Assembly: GCA_021108375.1 (NCBI GenBank)
Contig: JAIORA010000027.1
Coordinates: forward strand, 1-64,000
DNA length: 64,000 nt
Direction: 5' to 3'
From: Anaerohalosphaeraceae bacterium
GTDB lineage: Bacteria > Planctomycetota > Phycisphaerae > Sedimentisphaerales > UBA12454
The notes under the pieces are model-generated. The model saw only the letters and a list, made by a program, of their open reading frames with translations. It was not told the DNA's origin and made no database searches. This document shows positions 44,533 to 54,190 of this stretch, piece after piece (positions within the stretch are counted from its first letter, which is position 1; each line of letters begins with the position of its first letter). The translations under genes were made by a program, and so were the position numbers.

Positions 44533-45225
44533 TCAGCGTTTTTTCCTCAGCAACAGTCCGCCGAGACCCAAAAGAACCAGTGTTGCAGGTTCCGGAACGA
44601 CCGTATCCTGGTCGCCATAAAGGGTTATAGTTAAACCGTTCGTGGAATCATAATCGTCATTGCCGTAATCTCCAAATGCTGCGTCAAGCAAAGCTCCCGA
44701 CTGTAAGCCAAAGATACTATCACCTAAAGACAGACCACCAGTCGCACCAAATTTATCACTGACCCATGTAGCATTGTAACTGTCAAGACCGACATCTATC
44801 CAGGCCTTGCCATCCACTCCGTTTTCGCCATTCCTTTCGTCTTCCCAGTACTGGCCGTTGAACCTGCCACTGTCTAACGTACCCGACAGTTCAAGAACCG
44901 GCGAGGTTCCGTAACCGCTGTCATAAAGGCCAACTGTCCAGCTTCCGACCAGATCAAATTTCGCCCATGCCAAACCACCTGAAACACCTTCACTGACCAA
45001 ACCGAAATTGGCGGTAAGGTCAACACCATTAAATGTTGCATACCCTCCGCCATAGGTAGCTATATAGCCGCTTATCCCGGCAGACCAGCTAAGTTCACCT
45101 GTCGCAAAGTCATAATCGGCAGTCGAGCCGGTGGTTTGCTCAATGGCTATTTCGTTAACATCAGACGCCGAGACAACCGCCGCAAACACAAAACACAGCA
45201 CAATAATCGCTAAAATTCTCTTCAT
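44533..45225 (-). CDS. PEP-CTERM sorting-domain protein
   Basis: About 230 residues: a signal peptide (MKRILAIIVLCFVFAAVVSA), a beta-rich unknown middle, and a C-terminal PEP-CTERM tag VPEPATLVLLGLGGLLLRKK, with the VPEP motif, one membrane helix and a basic tail. Such proteins are sorted by exosortase and anchored or processed at the cell envelope. ATG at 45225 is chosen because AAGGAGG lies before it; upstream frame extension overlaps the neighbouring gene. It is last in a group of surface-protein genes before a terminator. Exosortase is not in the window. Confidence 0.85.
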   Translation of the reverse strand: MKRILAIIVLCFVFAAVVSASDVNEIAIEQTTGSTADYDFATGELSWSAGISGYIATYGGGYATFNGVDLTANFGLVSEGVSGGLAWAKFDLVGSWTVGLYDSGYGTSPVLELSGTLDSGRFNGQYWEDERNGENGVDGKAWIDVGLDSYNATWVSDKFGATGGLSLGDSIFGLQSGALLDAAFGDYGNDDYDSTNGLTITLYGDQDTVVPEPATLVLLGLGGLLLRKKR

Positions 45226-45253
45226 CTCCAAACACCTCCTTCTGATATTGTTT

Positions 45254-46027
45254 TTATTCATTTTCTCTTTTTCGCAATAAAACCATCCCTGCCCCAACCA
45301 GCACCAGTGTAGCTGGTTCCGGTACAACAGAGTTTATCTTTATATGTGAAGCCAGCCAACCACTGTTAATATCGACTCCAAAATCATTCACCGTAGATGC
45401 CGTTTTAAGCTCAAGTCCCATCTTTGGATATTCTGAGTTAGCTGCCAGCTTGAGTGTATAAGTTGCCGTCTCATACTCAAACGTTACACCTGCCCCCAAC
45501 CCTACAGTCGTGTCCAATTCAATATCCAATGTTCTGTTAAAAGCACCCTGAACTAATGCCTCTTCTTCAAGAGACCATCCGCCATTGTAGGCAGGCTTTA
45601 GGGTTGCTTGTAGTATCTGGTTTGCGTCATTTCCGGTACCGCCATATACATAAACTCCACCCTGCTTAATACCGCCGACAAAGCTTATGGTTGCACCGCC
45701 GGCAAAAATGCCTTTAGCTATACCGCCTGAACTGTAATCCGAAGTCAGCTCGGATATGAAGGTGAACTCGCCTGTAACCTCAAGGATGTTGTCAGACCCG
45801 ATATTGGAAAAAGTACTGAGAAAACTTTGGCTGGCGGTTATTGCGGTATTATTAAAATTAATCGAACCCTCTATCGGGCTTGGGTTGGTATTGTCATACC
45901 ACGTATTAAATAAGAAGCCTAAATCAATTTTGTCTGTATAGACCAATTCACCAAAACAAATACACGGGGACAGACCGACAACAATAACTGCCGTCAGCAA
46001 ACACGAAACGAAACACCCTCTTCTCAT
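45254..46027 (-). CDS. PEP-CTERM sorting-domain protein
   Basis: About 257 residues with a signal peptide (CLLTAVIVVGLSPCICFG), a beta-sandwich-like middle that I do not recognise and the PEP-CTERM end VPEPATLVLVGAGMVLLRKR. CAGGAGGAAATAG just before the ATG at 46027 fixes the start. A good promoter, TTGACA-N17-TACATT, lies about 90 bp upstream. It and the gene at 44533 are 28 bp apart and probably cotranscribed. The role is presumably surface or extracellular-matrix related. Confidence 0.85.
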   Translation of the reverse strand: MRRGCFVSCLLTAVIVVGLSPCICFGELVYTDKIDLGFLFNTWYDNTNPSPIEGSINFNNTAITASQSFLSTFSNIGSDNILEVTGEFTFISELTSDYSSGGIAKGIFAGGATISFVGGIKQGGVYVYGGTGNDANQILQATLKPAYNGGWSLEEEALVQGAFNRTLDIELDTTVGLGAGVTFEYETATYTLKLAANSEYPKMGLELKTASTVNDFGVDINSGWLASHIKINSVVPEPATLVLVGAGMVLLRKRENE

Positions 46028-46117
46028 AACTATTTCCTCCTGTATCACTCTTCTTCCAATGCTCAAGGCCTCCCAGCCTCTTTTTCCGCAGAAAAACCCA
46101 CGGTTTTAAGCATCTTG

Positions 46118-46146
46118 AATGTAAGCGAATATCCGACAAATGTCAA
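46118..46146 (-). promoter_or_regulatory. Sigma-70-type promoter of the PEP-CTERM gene pair
   Basis: On the minus strand TTGACA (46141-46146), 17 bp, then TACATT (46118-46123). The predicted start is about 85 bases upstream of the PEP-CTERM gene whose ATG is at 46027. Confidence 0.65.
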
Positions 46147-46185
46147 ACAAAAAACAAAAATTTATAAAAAAAGTCCGATATTATA

Positions 46186-48039
46186 TTAATACATCAGGGT
46201 TTTTAGTATTCTGGCATCCATAACATTTACATAGAAATCGCCATTAAGGTCGGCACGGTCGTTGTAACGTTCGTAATAGTAAGGGGTTGTGCTGTATAGA
46301 CTGCCTCCGTAGGCTTTCTTGAGTTCCCTGACATCTTTGACGTTTACATAGCCGTCCATACCAATATCTCCCGGTATGGGCATTAAAGCCGCCCCGCCCG
46401 GGCCATAGTGAATTCGCATTAGCGGGTCGCCGATAACGACTTCCGACCAGCTCAAAAACGGTATCGCGGTAAAAGCAGCCTCGACGAATGTCAAGTCAGC
46501 TACACCATCGGCATCTTCATCAGCCAATAGGTTGTAATGCAAATACAGATTGTCCGGCACAGATCCTGCCATTGGCTCAAAGGCGTGCCCTATTGCACCA
46601 GTGCCACCAATTGTTATGAAATCAACGATTTTTCCCTGTGCTGTCGGCAGGGTATTGACATCGGAGAACATTGTTACGGCGTTGAAACTCTCGATTGAGG
46701 TAAAGACTGCCCCGTTTACCGCATTGAATAACGGGGTATTGTTGGGGCCTGCGCAGAGTAGATAATTGCTTGCGCTGCCTTCATCGCCGTTACGTCCGAA
46801 ACAGGCGGCTAAAACAATGCCTTGATATTCATCTCTATTTGGGTCGCTGGCAGCATAGTTATCCAAATCGGCCTGTGATGTCCGTGTGTTGTTACGCCTA
46901 TCCAGCATAACAGGCAAATCTCCGCCGTAGCCCATCATTAAGCCAATGTTCAGTACATTTTCATTAGACTGGCAGTTGGTTAATGTGGTAAACGCTTCTG
47001 CATAGTCGTCTTTAATCAATATAGTTTTGGCATCAGGCGGCTGATTTACATTTGGGTCATAGACTATATAATTTGCCGAACCATCCAGATTATAAATACG
47101 GTTCTCATCATAATCATCCGCACCTGGCGCATCATCCAGAACAACTACTGCCTGTAGTGGATTGACCCCCTTGGCAGGGTCAGAGGCTCTTTTGGCTCGT
47201 TCAAGCATTTTGTGGACTTCAAAGATGGCCGAGCCGCCCTGTGTCTTAGGCCCGTCAAGCCTGCAAGTCAGGTAAATATCACCGGCATTGAAACTGCGGT
47301 TAGTTGCCCCGTAAACAGGCGGAAATCCCCATCCATTTTCACCTTCAATTTTTGGCGGGTCTCCGACTACATTCAATGCATCCGTCCACTGCATTGTTTT
47401 ACTTCCGGGCTGCAGCCTTTCAAAAGAGGCTATGCTGCTTTGCCGATAGCCCTGATAAACATTTACCATTCTATTTTCAGAACTGAACTGCCCGGGACCG
47501 TAGTCGCTATACCAAAGACAGGTTAATTCCGATTCTACCGATGCCGCGTTAATAAATGGTAGATTGCCGGATACAACGCCTGCGTTTGAGCCGGCAGGAT
47601 AAACGGCATCACTATAAACCGTATCCTCAATACGATAAGGCATACCGGCCGTAGTTATTATAACCTTTATCGCGGTCGTCAGATTATTAGCAACAAGAAA
47701 ATCCCGGAGGGGCTGGGCGATTAGCTGCTCATAGTCGCCCCTGGATATAATTTCGTCGGCTGGCGTTGCGGTTTTGCCGCTGCAATCTGTCAGGCCTGTA
47801 AGTTCCAGAACGTTTTCAAGCGGAACGTCAGGATGATATTGGCAGTAAATTTTTGCGATGTATCGGCTGGTCGGGCTGTCGGAGTTGACCAATATCAACA
47901 CATCGTTTCCGGTAAGCTGGGCCAAACAAATAGATTGCGTGAGAATCAAAATAAGTAAAAGCGGCAATAAGCCTACAAAAACAGCGTGTCCCCTTTTGAT
48001 GTCCTTTTGGCCGAAGCCTTTAAGGATTGTATTTTCCAC
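46186..48039 (-). CDS. TIGR03790-like exported protein with C-terminal dockerin
   Basis: A 617-residue protein with a hydrophobic signal segment (LLPLLLILILTQSICLA). The following region, starting LTGNDVLILVNSDSPTSRYI and including LENVLELTG and VIITTAGMPYRI, resembles the TIGR03790 family, a family of unknown function reported mainly in exosortase-bearing bacteria. The C-terminus has two dockerin-type EF-hand repeats, GDIGMDGYVNVKDVRELKKA and ADLNGDFYVNVMDARILK. The start is GTG at 48039 with AAAGGAGG before it. It sits between PEP-CTERM genes, which fits that association. Confidence 0.8.
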   Translation of the reverse strand: MENTILKGFGQKDIKRGHAVFVGLLPLLLILILTQSICLAQLTGNDVLILVNSDSPTSRYIAKIYCQYHPDVPLENVLELTGLTDCSGKTATPADEIISRGDYEQLIAQPLRDFLVANNLTTAIKVIITTAGMPYRIEDTVYSDAVYPAGSNAGVVSGNLPFINAASVESELTCLWYSDYGPGQFSSENRMVNVYQGYRQSSIASFERLQPGSKTMQWTDALNVVGDPPKIEGENGWGFPPVYGATNRSFNAGDIYLTCRLDGPKTQGGSAIFEVHKMLERAKRASDPAKGVNPLQAVVVLDDAPGADDYDENRIYNLDGSANYIVYDPNVNQPPDAKTILIKDDYAEAFTTLTNCQSNENVLNIGLMMGYGGDLPVMLDRRNNTRTSQADLDNYAASDPNRDEYQGIVLAACFGRNGDEGSASNYLLCAGPNNTPLFNAVNGAVFTSIESFNAVTMFSDVNTLPTAQGKIVDFITIGGTGAIGHAFEPMAGSVPDNLYLHYNLLADEDADGVADLTFVEAAFTAIPFLSWSEVVIGDPLMRIHYGPGGAALMPIPGDIGMDGYVNVKDVRELKKAYGGSLYSTTPYYYERYNDRADLNGDFYVNVMDARILKTLMY

Positions 48040-48132
48040 ACTCCTCCTTTTGCTTCACATAGATGCCAAAACTGTAAATTCTGCATCATCCTGAATCGCT
48101 CTAACGGATTAAACCTCAATCCGTTTATATCG

Positions 48133-48783
48133 TCAATTCTTTTTTCGTTTTAAAGCAGCGGTTATTCCAGCAAACATAAACAGAACTATGCTTGCCGGTT
48201 CAGGCACTGCTGTTATAGTAAAGACATTGTCAGAGAGGTCAGTATCAAAGACCGAATTTGTTCCATCGTAATAGTCGTCGTCTGCGGTGAATGCGAAAAA
48301 GCCTGTACCGCCGAAATCACCGAGCAAATATGTTACAACTCCCGGTGCAAGAGCAACAATCTCGAAAGTGAATACATCGCTATAACCGCCAATGCCTGTA
48401 AGTGAAGGAGCACCTACGGTGTTCTGGCTGACTGCGATTTGTCTGACTTCTCCTGTTTCTGGATTATTTACAGACATCGCATCCCAGCCACTAAAGGTGG
48501 GGTCGGGGTCAGGGGCTATCAGATTGATATTTGCGACTCCTGCATTTTCGGTGATTGCAATCACACCGGAACTGTCAACGTCCAAATCAAGCTGCCATGT
48601 ATCAAGGCCATTGGTGCCGGTACCGCCTTCTATCCACGCCGAAACAGTTACGGTTATGGCCTGGCCGATAGTGAGGTCTGTCGTTGGTGCCATCATTTTG
48701 TAGTGAAGTGTGTTGGCTTGGACGGTTGTAATACCTAATGTCAAAAACATAAGCACAGAGAAAAACCGTAGTCTTTTCATCAT
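48133..48783 (-). CDS. PEP-CTERM sorting-domain protein
   Basis: About 216 residues: a signal peptide (KRLRFFSVLMFLTLGITTVQA), a cohesin-like beta-rich region (LDTWQLDLDVDSSGVI, GYSDVFTFEIVALAPG) and the C-terminal tag VPEPASIVLFMFAGITAALK. Proteins of this shape are secreted and sorted by exosortase. GGAGG precedes the ATG at 48783. A run of nine C lies about 100 bp upstream. It begins a group of four surface-protein genes on this strand. Confidence 0.83.
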   Translation of the reverse strand: MMKRLRFFSVLMFLTLGITTVQANTLHYKMMAPTTDLTIGQAITVTVSAWIEGGTGTNGLDTWQLDLDVDSSGVIAITENAGVANINLIAPDPDPTFSGWDAMSVNNPETGEVRQIAVSQNTVGAPSLTGIGGYSDVFTFEIVALAPGVVTYLLGDFGGTGFFAFTADDDYYDGTNSVFDTDLSDNVFTITAVPEPASIVLFMFAGITAALKRKKN

Positions 48784-48879
48784 CTTCCTACCTCCAATAA
48801 AACACAGGGACAAAGGCTCCTCATTCCCTCATATCCCATATAATCGGGTGTAACTCCGCATTTAACCTATACCCAGAGA

Positions 48880-48888
48880 CCCCCCCCC
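48880..48888. repeat. Homopolymer run of nine C upstream of a PEP-CTERM gene
   Basis: A C9 tract lies between tilS and the PEP-CTERM gene at 48783, in the presumed promoter or leader zone of the latter. Such tracts can slip during replication and vary expression, but there is no direct evidence of that here. Confidence 0.5.
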
Positions 48889-48973
48889 AATTCTCTGCAC
48901 TGTAACAGAATAGTCTGAAATGTCAAGGACTAATACCTATTATAATTGTGTTTTTGTCGGTTAATTGGTGGTT

Positions 48974-50437
48974 TTATAGGACAATTGAATCAAATGTGAG
49001 GATATTGCTGTGGACGAAAACCTGGAGTATGTTCTTGGTTTTTGGGGTAATTGAGGCGATTTGAGAACCTCTTGCCGGAACAAGCCAAATAACATCTTTT
49101 GAATCAGTTATTAAAAATAATTTTTTTTTATTTTTTTCTGAAATTTTAGCTGACGTGATGAATTTACCCACTTTTTGCGGTTGTTTTTGCCCGATTGGCG
49201 TAAACCTATCCCCCTCAACCCTGCCCCTTGCGAGCAACGGCAGGGTTATCTTGTCCATATCGAACCATTCAATTAGCTCATCTTTTTCTGTTTTAAATTT
49301 TTCAAGGTCGCATTGCTCTGCCGCCAGGATTTTTGTCTCGATTTTCCATTTACCAAATTCAGTTATACCGCCCACCACAATTTCCACGGGCGCAATTGCG
49401 GTTGCAGTTTCATTTAACTCGGCTGAGAAAGTTACTTCATCCAAATCCACTGTTACAAAAAAATCGTTGGGCAGTGAAAGCCTTTTGCCTTTTTTCGCAA
49501 CAGAAACAAAATCTAAAATCCCGCGGTAATGGGCCGATGTAATTTTCTGCTGGCCACAATTGATTTCTTCTAAAATAATCTTAATCAATTCAACAGCAAC
49601 CGGCTCGCTCAAATTCCGCAACTCTGCTTTGTCAATAATTACTCTCTGCCGTTCCTTATCGCAAATACAAATATCGCACGCTGCCCGTGCAAGGCTTTTC
49701 ACTCGGCCGTCAAAACGACGACAAACTTTCGCAAGCTCACCTAAAGTTTCCCGCAACGGCCTTGAGCAATCTTCCTCAATAGCAGGAATAAGCTTGTGCC
49801 TTATAAAGTTTCGCATAAACCGGCAGTCTGCATTAGTCTTATCTGTCCGCCACGACACCTGCCGCTGGCCAAGATAGCTTTCAATTTGCACCCTGCTCAA
49901 AATCAGTAACGGCCTTATAAAAACGATGCCGTCACTAAACTCCTTTTCAGGCCATATCCCAGCCAGCCCCGCAAAAGCCGTCCCCCTAAGCAGTCGATGC
50001 GTCAGAGTTTCTGCGTTATCGTCTGCGTGATGAGCGGTAGCGATTACTTTACAGTCATATTTTTCAGCAATTCCCCTGAGCGCATCGAACCGTAAATTTC
50101 TCGCCGCTGTCTCAATTGAAACTTTGTTACCGGCAACATATTCTTTGACCGCAACGCTTTTTGTGGCTATCGGCAGTGAAAGTTTTTTCGCCCACTCTTT
50201 AACAAAAATTTCATCGCCATCGCTATCTGCCCCACGGAGTTGGTGATTGATGTGCGCTAAATGGAGATTCACTTTCAATTTGCCTCTGGCTATAAGTTGA
50301 CTGAAGATTTCAACCATTGCCACCGAGTCTGCCCCGCCGGATACCGCCAGCAGCACGTTTTGTCCAGACTTTAAAAGCTTTTCCGCAAAGATATATTCGC
50401 AAACATCATTTTCGATTTTTTGAATATCTTCTCTCAT
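48974..50437 (-). CDS. tilS: tRNA(Ile)-lysidine synthetase
   Basis: About 487 residues. TilS changes C34 of the CAU-anticodon tRNA-Ile to lysidine so that it reads AUA. The ATP PP-loop LAVSGGADSVAMVEIFSQ is near the N-terminus, followed by LAHINHQLRGADSDGDE, ATAHHADDNAETLTHRLLRG and RPLL. The C-terminal part includes the conserved LARGRVEGDRFTPIGQ. The internal ATG at 50437 is preferred to 50476 because GAGAAAT lies before it and the family starts there. It is downstream of tRNA-Gly. Confidence 0.93.
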   Translation of the reverse strand: MREDIQKIENDVCEYIFAEKLLKSGQNVLLAVSGGADSVAMVEIFSQLIARGKLKVNLHLAHINHQLRGADSDGDEIFVKEWAKKLSLPIATKSVAVKEYVAGNKVSIETAARNLRFDALRGIAEKYDCKVIATAHHADDNAETLTHRLLRGTAFAGLAGIWPEKEFSDGIVFIRPLLILSRVQIESYLGQRQVSWRTDKTNADCRFMRNFIRHKLIPAIEEDCSRPLRETLGELAKVCRRFDGRVKSLARAACDICICDKERQRVIIDKAELRNLSEPVAVELIKIILEEINCGQQKITSAHYRGILDFVSVAKKGKRLSLPNDFFVTVDLDEVTFSAELNETATAIAPVEIVVGGITEFGKWKIETKILAAEQCDLEKFKTEKDELIEWFDMDKITLPLLARGRVEGDRFTPIGQKQPQKVGKFITSAKISEKNKKKLFLITDSKDVIWLVPARGSQIASITPKTKNILQVFVHSNILTFDSIVL

Positions 50438-50527
50438 TGGATTTCTCTGTGTGCGCCAAAGCCATTGATTGGTCATAACACTGCGATGTTTTTTCGATGT
50501 TTAGCTGACCGGCCGTTCCATAAAAAA

Positions 50528-50599
50528 AGCGGGCGATGGGATTCGAACCCACGACATTCAGCTTGGGAAGCTGACATTCTACCACTGAATTACGCCCGC
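50528..50599 (-). tRNA. tRNA-Gly(CCC)
   Basis: A 72-nt cloverleaf on the minus strand: acceptor arms GCGGGCG and CGCCCGC, anticodon stem TCAGC/GCTGA with loop TTCCCAA giving anticodon CCC, and T-arm GTGGG-TTCGAAT-CCCAT. The discriminator base is U, as expected for glycine. CCA is not encoded; a run of seven T follows directly. Confidence 0.95.
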
Positions 50600-50662
50600 A
50601 ACAAATTGAGGTGCTGAATAGATGGCAGATACTTGAGTTGCCAATTATGCCGCCGGTTGGTT

Positions 50663-52066
50663 TTACTCCGGCGCGTCAATCTTTAATGGGATATTGGCTT
50701 CCATTAAAACGCCTCCGCAACTACGAGTGGCATCTTTGACATATTCGATACTTTCCGTTCCATCGGGCATAGCAGGGAATTTAGGTTCCGACAAACCAGA
50801 AACAATATCATCCACTCTTATCTTTTTGCCCGTCGCCATAGATTTATTAGCTGCAATGCCGACAAGAATTGAATAAGCACCCTGAACATAATCAGCGGCT
50901 CTTAGATATTTATCATCCTGCTGATTATCAAAAATTTCTTTGAGCATAATAACATCACCGCCGCCGTGACTACCTTCACCTGTCCACATTTCGACCTCAT
51001 AGGGGGTTTTAAAATGCGGATAAACCTTGATAGTTGAACCCTCGGCTTCGAAAGCACCTTCAACTTTGCCGCCGCTATTGATATAGGATGATTCGTGGCA
51101 TTCCTGTTCAAGCCGACCCTTGGTTCCATTAAATACCACACGATAACCCTCCCACGAAGTAAACGCATTCAAGCTATAACTTAAAATGGTTCCGGATTTA
51201 TACCGAACGATAACATTCATTGTGTCTTCAATATCAATTTCATCGCTGAATACACATTTATCCCTTAGGTATCCATCATATTCTTCGCAGTCCAGATACA
51301 AATTTTTTATTGATTCGTGGGCACTCATATCCAGATAGAAATTGCATTTGTCGCTTACCTGGCAATTATGACATCGCTCCGCGTGCTCTTCAAGGCCGTA
51401 ACATTTTGCCTGACGGCTGTTATAGAATACTCTGTCGCCTTCAGCGAAAACCGTAGATGGAGTCGAACTTAACCACCAATTTACAAGGTCAAAATGATGT
51501 GTAGCCTTATGCACCATAAGACCGCCTGAGTTGACTTTATTTCTATGCCATCTTCTGAAGTAATCCGTGCCGTGATTTGTGTCTAAACACCACTGAAAAT
51601 CTATGGACAAAACCTTGCCGATTACGCCACTCATCAGCAAATCTTTTATCTGCGTACGAGATGGTGCATAGCGATAGTTAAATGTAACACGAACATTCTT
51701 CCCGGTCTTTTTGGCAGTGTCAACAATCCGCTGACATTTAACCTCATCCGTGGTCATCGGCTTTTCTGTTATAACATCACATCCGGCCTCTAATGAACGG
51801 CAAATGTAATTATCGTGCTCACTATCCTTTGTACAGACAATAACAGTATCAGGATTATGCTCTTTGAGCATTTTATCAAACTGTTCATCAGAATAACCTA
51901 CGAGTCCGGGGCATTTTGATGCATATTCTTTTATTACTAATTCAATTCTACCCTGATTTTTGTCACAGATTGCTGCCAATTTGGAACTATCCACAAAACG
52001 CTCCAAAAGAGCGTCAAGAAACATTCTTGACCGTCCGCCAACACCAACTACTACATATTTTTTCAC
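50663..52066 (-). CDS. Gfo/Idh/MocA family oxidoreductase
   Basis: A 467-residue NAD(P)-dependent oxidoreductase. The Rossmann fold starts VVVGVGGRSRMFLDALLERF and the family EKP motif is in CDVITEKPMTTDE; the C-terminal substrate domain has SGGLMVHKATHHFDLVNWW. An inserted Cys group (CHNCQVSDKC) is notable. Members act on sugars, inositols or glycosides in plant-polymer breakdown, which fits the following carbohydrate genes. The substrate is not known. Confidence 0.9.
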   Translation of the reverse strand: MKKYVVVGVGGRSRMFLDALLERFVDSSKLAAICDKNQGRIELVIKEYASKCPGLVGYSDEQFDKMLKEHNPDTVIVCTKDSEHDNYICRSLEAGCDVITEKPMTTDEVKCQRIVDTAKKTGKNVRVTFNYRYAPSRTQIKDLLMSGVIGKVLSIDFQWCLDTNHGTDYFRRWHRNKVNSGGLMVHKATHHFDLVNWWLSSTPSTVFAEGDRVFYNSRQAKCYGLEEHAERCHNCQVSDKCNFYLDMSAHESIKNLYLDCEEYDGYLRDKCVFSDEIDIEDTMNVIVRYKSGTILSYSLNAFTSWEGYRVVFNGTKGRLEQECHESSYINSGGKVEGAFEAEGSTIKVYPHFKTPYEVEMWTGEGSHGGGDVIMLKEIFDNQQDDKYLRAADYVQGAYSILVGIAANKSMATGKKIRVDDIVSGLSEPKFPAMPDGTESIEYVKDATRSCGGVLMEANIPLKIDAPE

Positions 52067-52304
52067 CGTTGTTTTCCTTTTAAATACTATCTACTCTTTA
52101 AATGTTCATTAAAAAAAACAAATGCTTTGCTACCAAAAAGCGCATTTCCCACCCTCAAATCCGCCATTAATCGCGGATATTACGGCGAATGCGTCATATT
52201 AACGGTATTAATCGGGGTGAGCAAGCAAATTCAAAACTATTTTTAGAGGTTCCCTAAAATAACTTCACCATAATATATTAGAAGAAAAACAAACCAATGG
52301 CTTG

Positions 52305-53939
52305 CTATTGCACATCCACACAATTTGAATCTGAAGGGTTCGTACAATCAAGCCAAGACTCCGCCAAAATGGCTAAATCCTTAAAATTCACATAACAATC
52401 TTCGTCTATATCAGCATCTAAATATCCCCAGCCGCCGCACCCGGGAACATACTCAAATGCTCCTATGTCCAGAGCATCGCCGCTGTAAGGAAGTCCTACA
52501 TCTATGCCGGCATCAATACAGAGACTGCCGTCGGTTAGATGGTAGGCATGGGTGCGTGTGAAATCAGGGACAGTTACAGGATTGAGACCGCCAAGCACGA
52601 GGTCCGTTAACGGCCCGACGAATTGCGGGTCAACGGAAATGTCCGTAACACCCTTTCCTGAATAGTCTGAAAGAAACCAGTCATTGTGTTCCAAAAGAGG
52701 GTCGTTCCCGTAATCAGGCGTCCATACCCAAAGATTTGTAGCACCGGGACCGAGATAGTAAGCGCTATGCTCGTCGCTGCCATCGGGATCGAAATCAGGT
52801 GCCTGCAGTACTCTCATCTGTTGTGAATTATTGTAGAAGATATTATTTCTAAGGATAGGGTTCGCACCATCGACAATCGCGATGCCGGTATCGCAGCCGG
52901 AGACTGTATTGTTGTATATCTCGGTATCACTGGTGGCCGCTTCGATTCCATACGCGCCTTCGACATTAATGATAACGTTTTCATAGACCTTTGAACCAGT
53001 GGAGTTGGCCGCTATTTGTATGGCAGTATGGCCTCCGGGAACCTTATCCATTGAGTCCATAAAGTTATTTCTAACGATGGCATCGTTAACATTGGCTATG
53101 CAGACAGCCCTCTTGGCGACGAAGCCCTGGGCCGGTCTGAACACATTGTCTTCGGCAATCAGGTCATTGCTTCTGACCACACGCCCCTGAGCCACATCGT
53201 CGTTTTGCCCGAGATAAATCGCCGAGTACAGGAATCCGTCGAAGGTGTTGCCGGCGACACGAGAATCGCTCATCAACTCCTTGAACGAACACGCCTGATG
53301 GTGTTCACCGTAAAAATAATTATTCAGCACCTCCACATTATCCGCGTAATAGAGACACAGGCCATAATCCTGACGCTGACCGCCGGCCGGGTCCAGAAAC
53401 TGGTTCTCGGTGAAAAGGTAGTGATGGTTGCTGCCCATCTCCGTTAAGCTGCTGAGACTGGTGGTGATACCCGCAGCGTTGTTATCTACAAAGATAGATT
53501 CCCTGACAGTGATGTAGGCAGCTCGTTTACAATAAAGCGCCTGGGAATAATTGGTGAACTTCAGCCCCTCAACAGTGATGTGCGAAACATCAACAATACT
53601 CAGGCCTCTGCCGGAACCAGTGCCGCCATCCAGCAAAACTTCACCAGCCGTTTCGGCCTGGATGAGAATAGGCTCGCTTGCCGTTCCGGTATGCGTAACA
53701 CTAACGTGTTCACTGCCATAGTTGCCCGACGCTATAATCAGTGTATCCCCGGCGGTGATAACCGTGGCACCTTTGGTTATTGTCCTGAACGCCGTCCCCG
53801 GCGTTTGGCCGTTCCAGTTATCGTCTCCGCCCAATGATACATAGTAGGTATCCCCCACAGCGATATTCACACCCGCACTGACCAAAAACAACACGCATAT
53901 CGCTTTAACTAATACGCTCACTTCGCTATTCTTCCACAT
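52305..53939 (-). CDS. Secreted right-handed beta-helix protein with dockerin-like tag
   Basis: A 544-residue exported protein. After a signal peptide comes TYYVSLGGDDNWNGQTPGTA, the usual opening of PbH1 parallel beta-helix proteins that bind or cut polysaccharides. Helix-coil repeats (SGCDTGIAIVDGANPILRNN, NNFMDSMDKVPG) fill about residues 60-450. The last 45 residues hold an EF-hand-like tag, DADIDEDCYVNFKDLAILAE then SWLDC. AAAAGGAGA precedes the ATG. It is probably a polysaccharide lyase or a binding protein; catalytic residues cannot be assigned. Confidence 0.83.
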   Translation of the reverse strand: MWKNSEVSVLVKAICVLFLVSAGVNIAVGDTYYVSLGGDDNWNGQTPGTAFRTITKGATVITAGDTLIIASGNYGSEHVSVTHTGTASEPILIQAETAGEVLLDGGTGSGRGLSIVDVSHITVEGLKFTNYSQALYCKRAAYITVRESIFVDNNAAGITTSLSSLTEMGSNHHYLFTENQFLDPAGGQRQDYGLCLYYADNVEVLNNYFYGEHHQACSFKELMSDSRVAGNTFDGFLYSAIYLGQNDDVAQGRVVRSNDLIAEDNVFRPAQGFVAKRAVCIANVNDAIVRNNFMDSMDKVPGGHTAIQIAANSTGSKVYENVIINVEGAYGIEAATSDTEIYNNTVSGCDTGIAIVDGANPILRNNIFYNNSQQMRVLQAPDFDPDGSDEHSAYYLGPGATNLWVWTPDYGNDPLLEHNDWFLSDYSGKGVTDISVDPQFVGPLTDLVLGGLNPVTVPDFTRTHAYHLTDGSLCIDAGIDVGLPYSGDALDIGAFEYVPGCGGWGYLDADIDEDCYVNFKDLAILAESWLDCTNPSDSNCVDVQ

Positions 53940-54106
53940 TGCCCTATCTCCTTTTCAAAAACCCTCATTCGCAAAATCGCTCACAACTCATTATAACCAC
54001 ATTTATTTGTATCCACATCAAAAAAAACATAAAATACGACCAAAAACCCTATATTTCATACCCCCTTTATCGGGCTAACTTTACGCTCAATTCTGACAAT
54101 AAACAG

Positions 54107-54143
54107 GCCGGGAACGCCAGCCATATTCGCCTGCGTTCCCAGC
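54107..54143 (-). terminator. Hairpin terminator after the pectate-lyase-like gene
   Basis: On the minus strand an 11-bp stem, GCTGGGAACGC with GCGTTCCCGGC (one G-U pair), is followed by CTGTTTATTG. It lies about 50 bp after the stop codon at 54191 and probably ends that transcript. A GGGCTAACTTTAC piece nearby (54072) resembles the hairpin-repeat tail. Confidence 0.6.
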
Positions 54144-54190
54144 CCTGCTAAATAACATTCCAAATTACGGTGCTAAATAATACATCAGCC

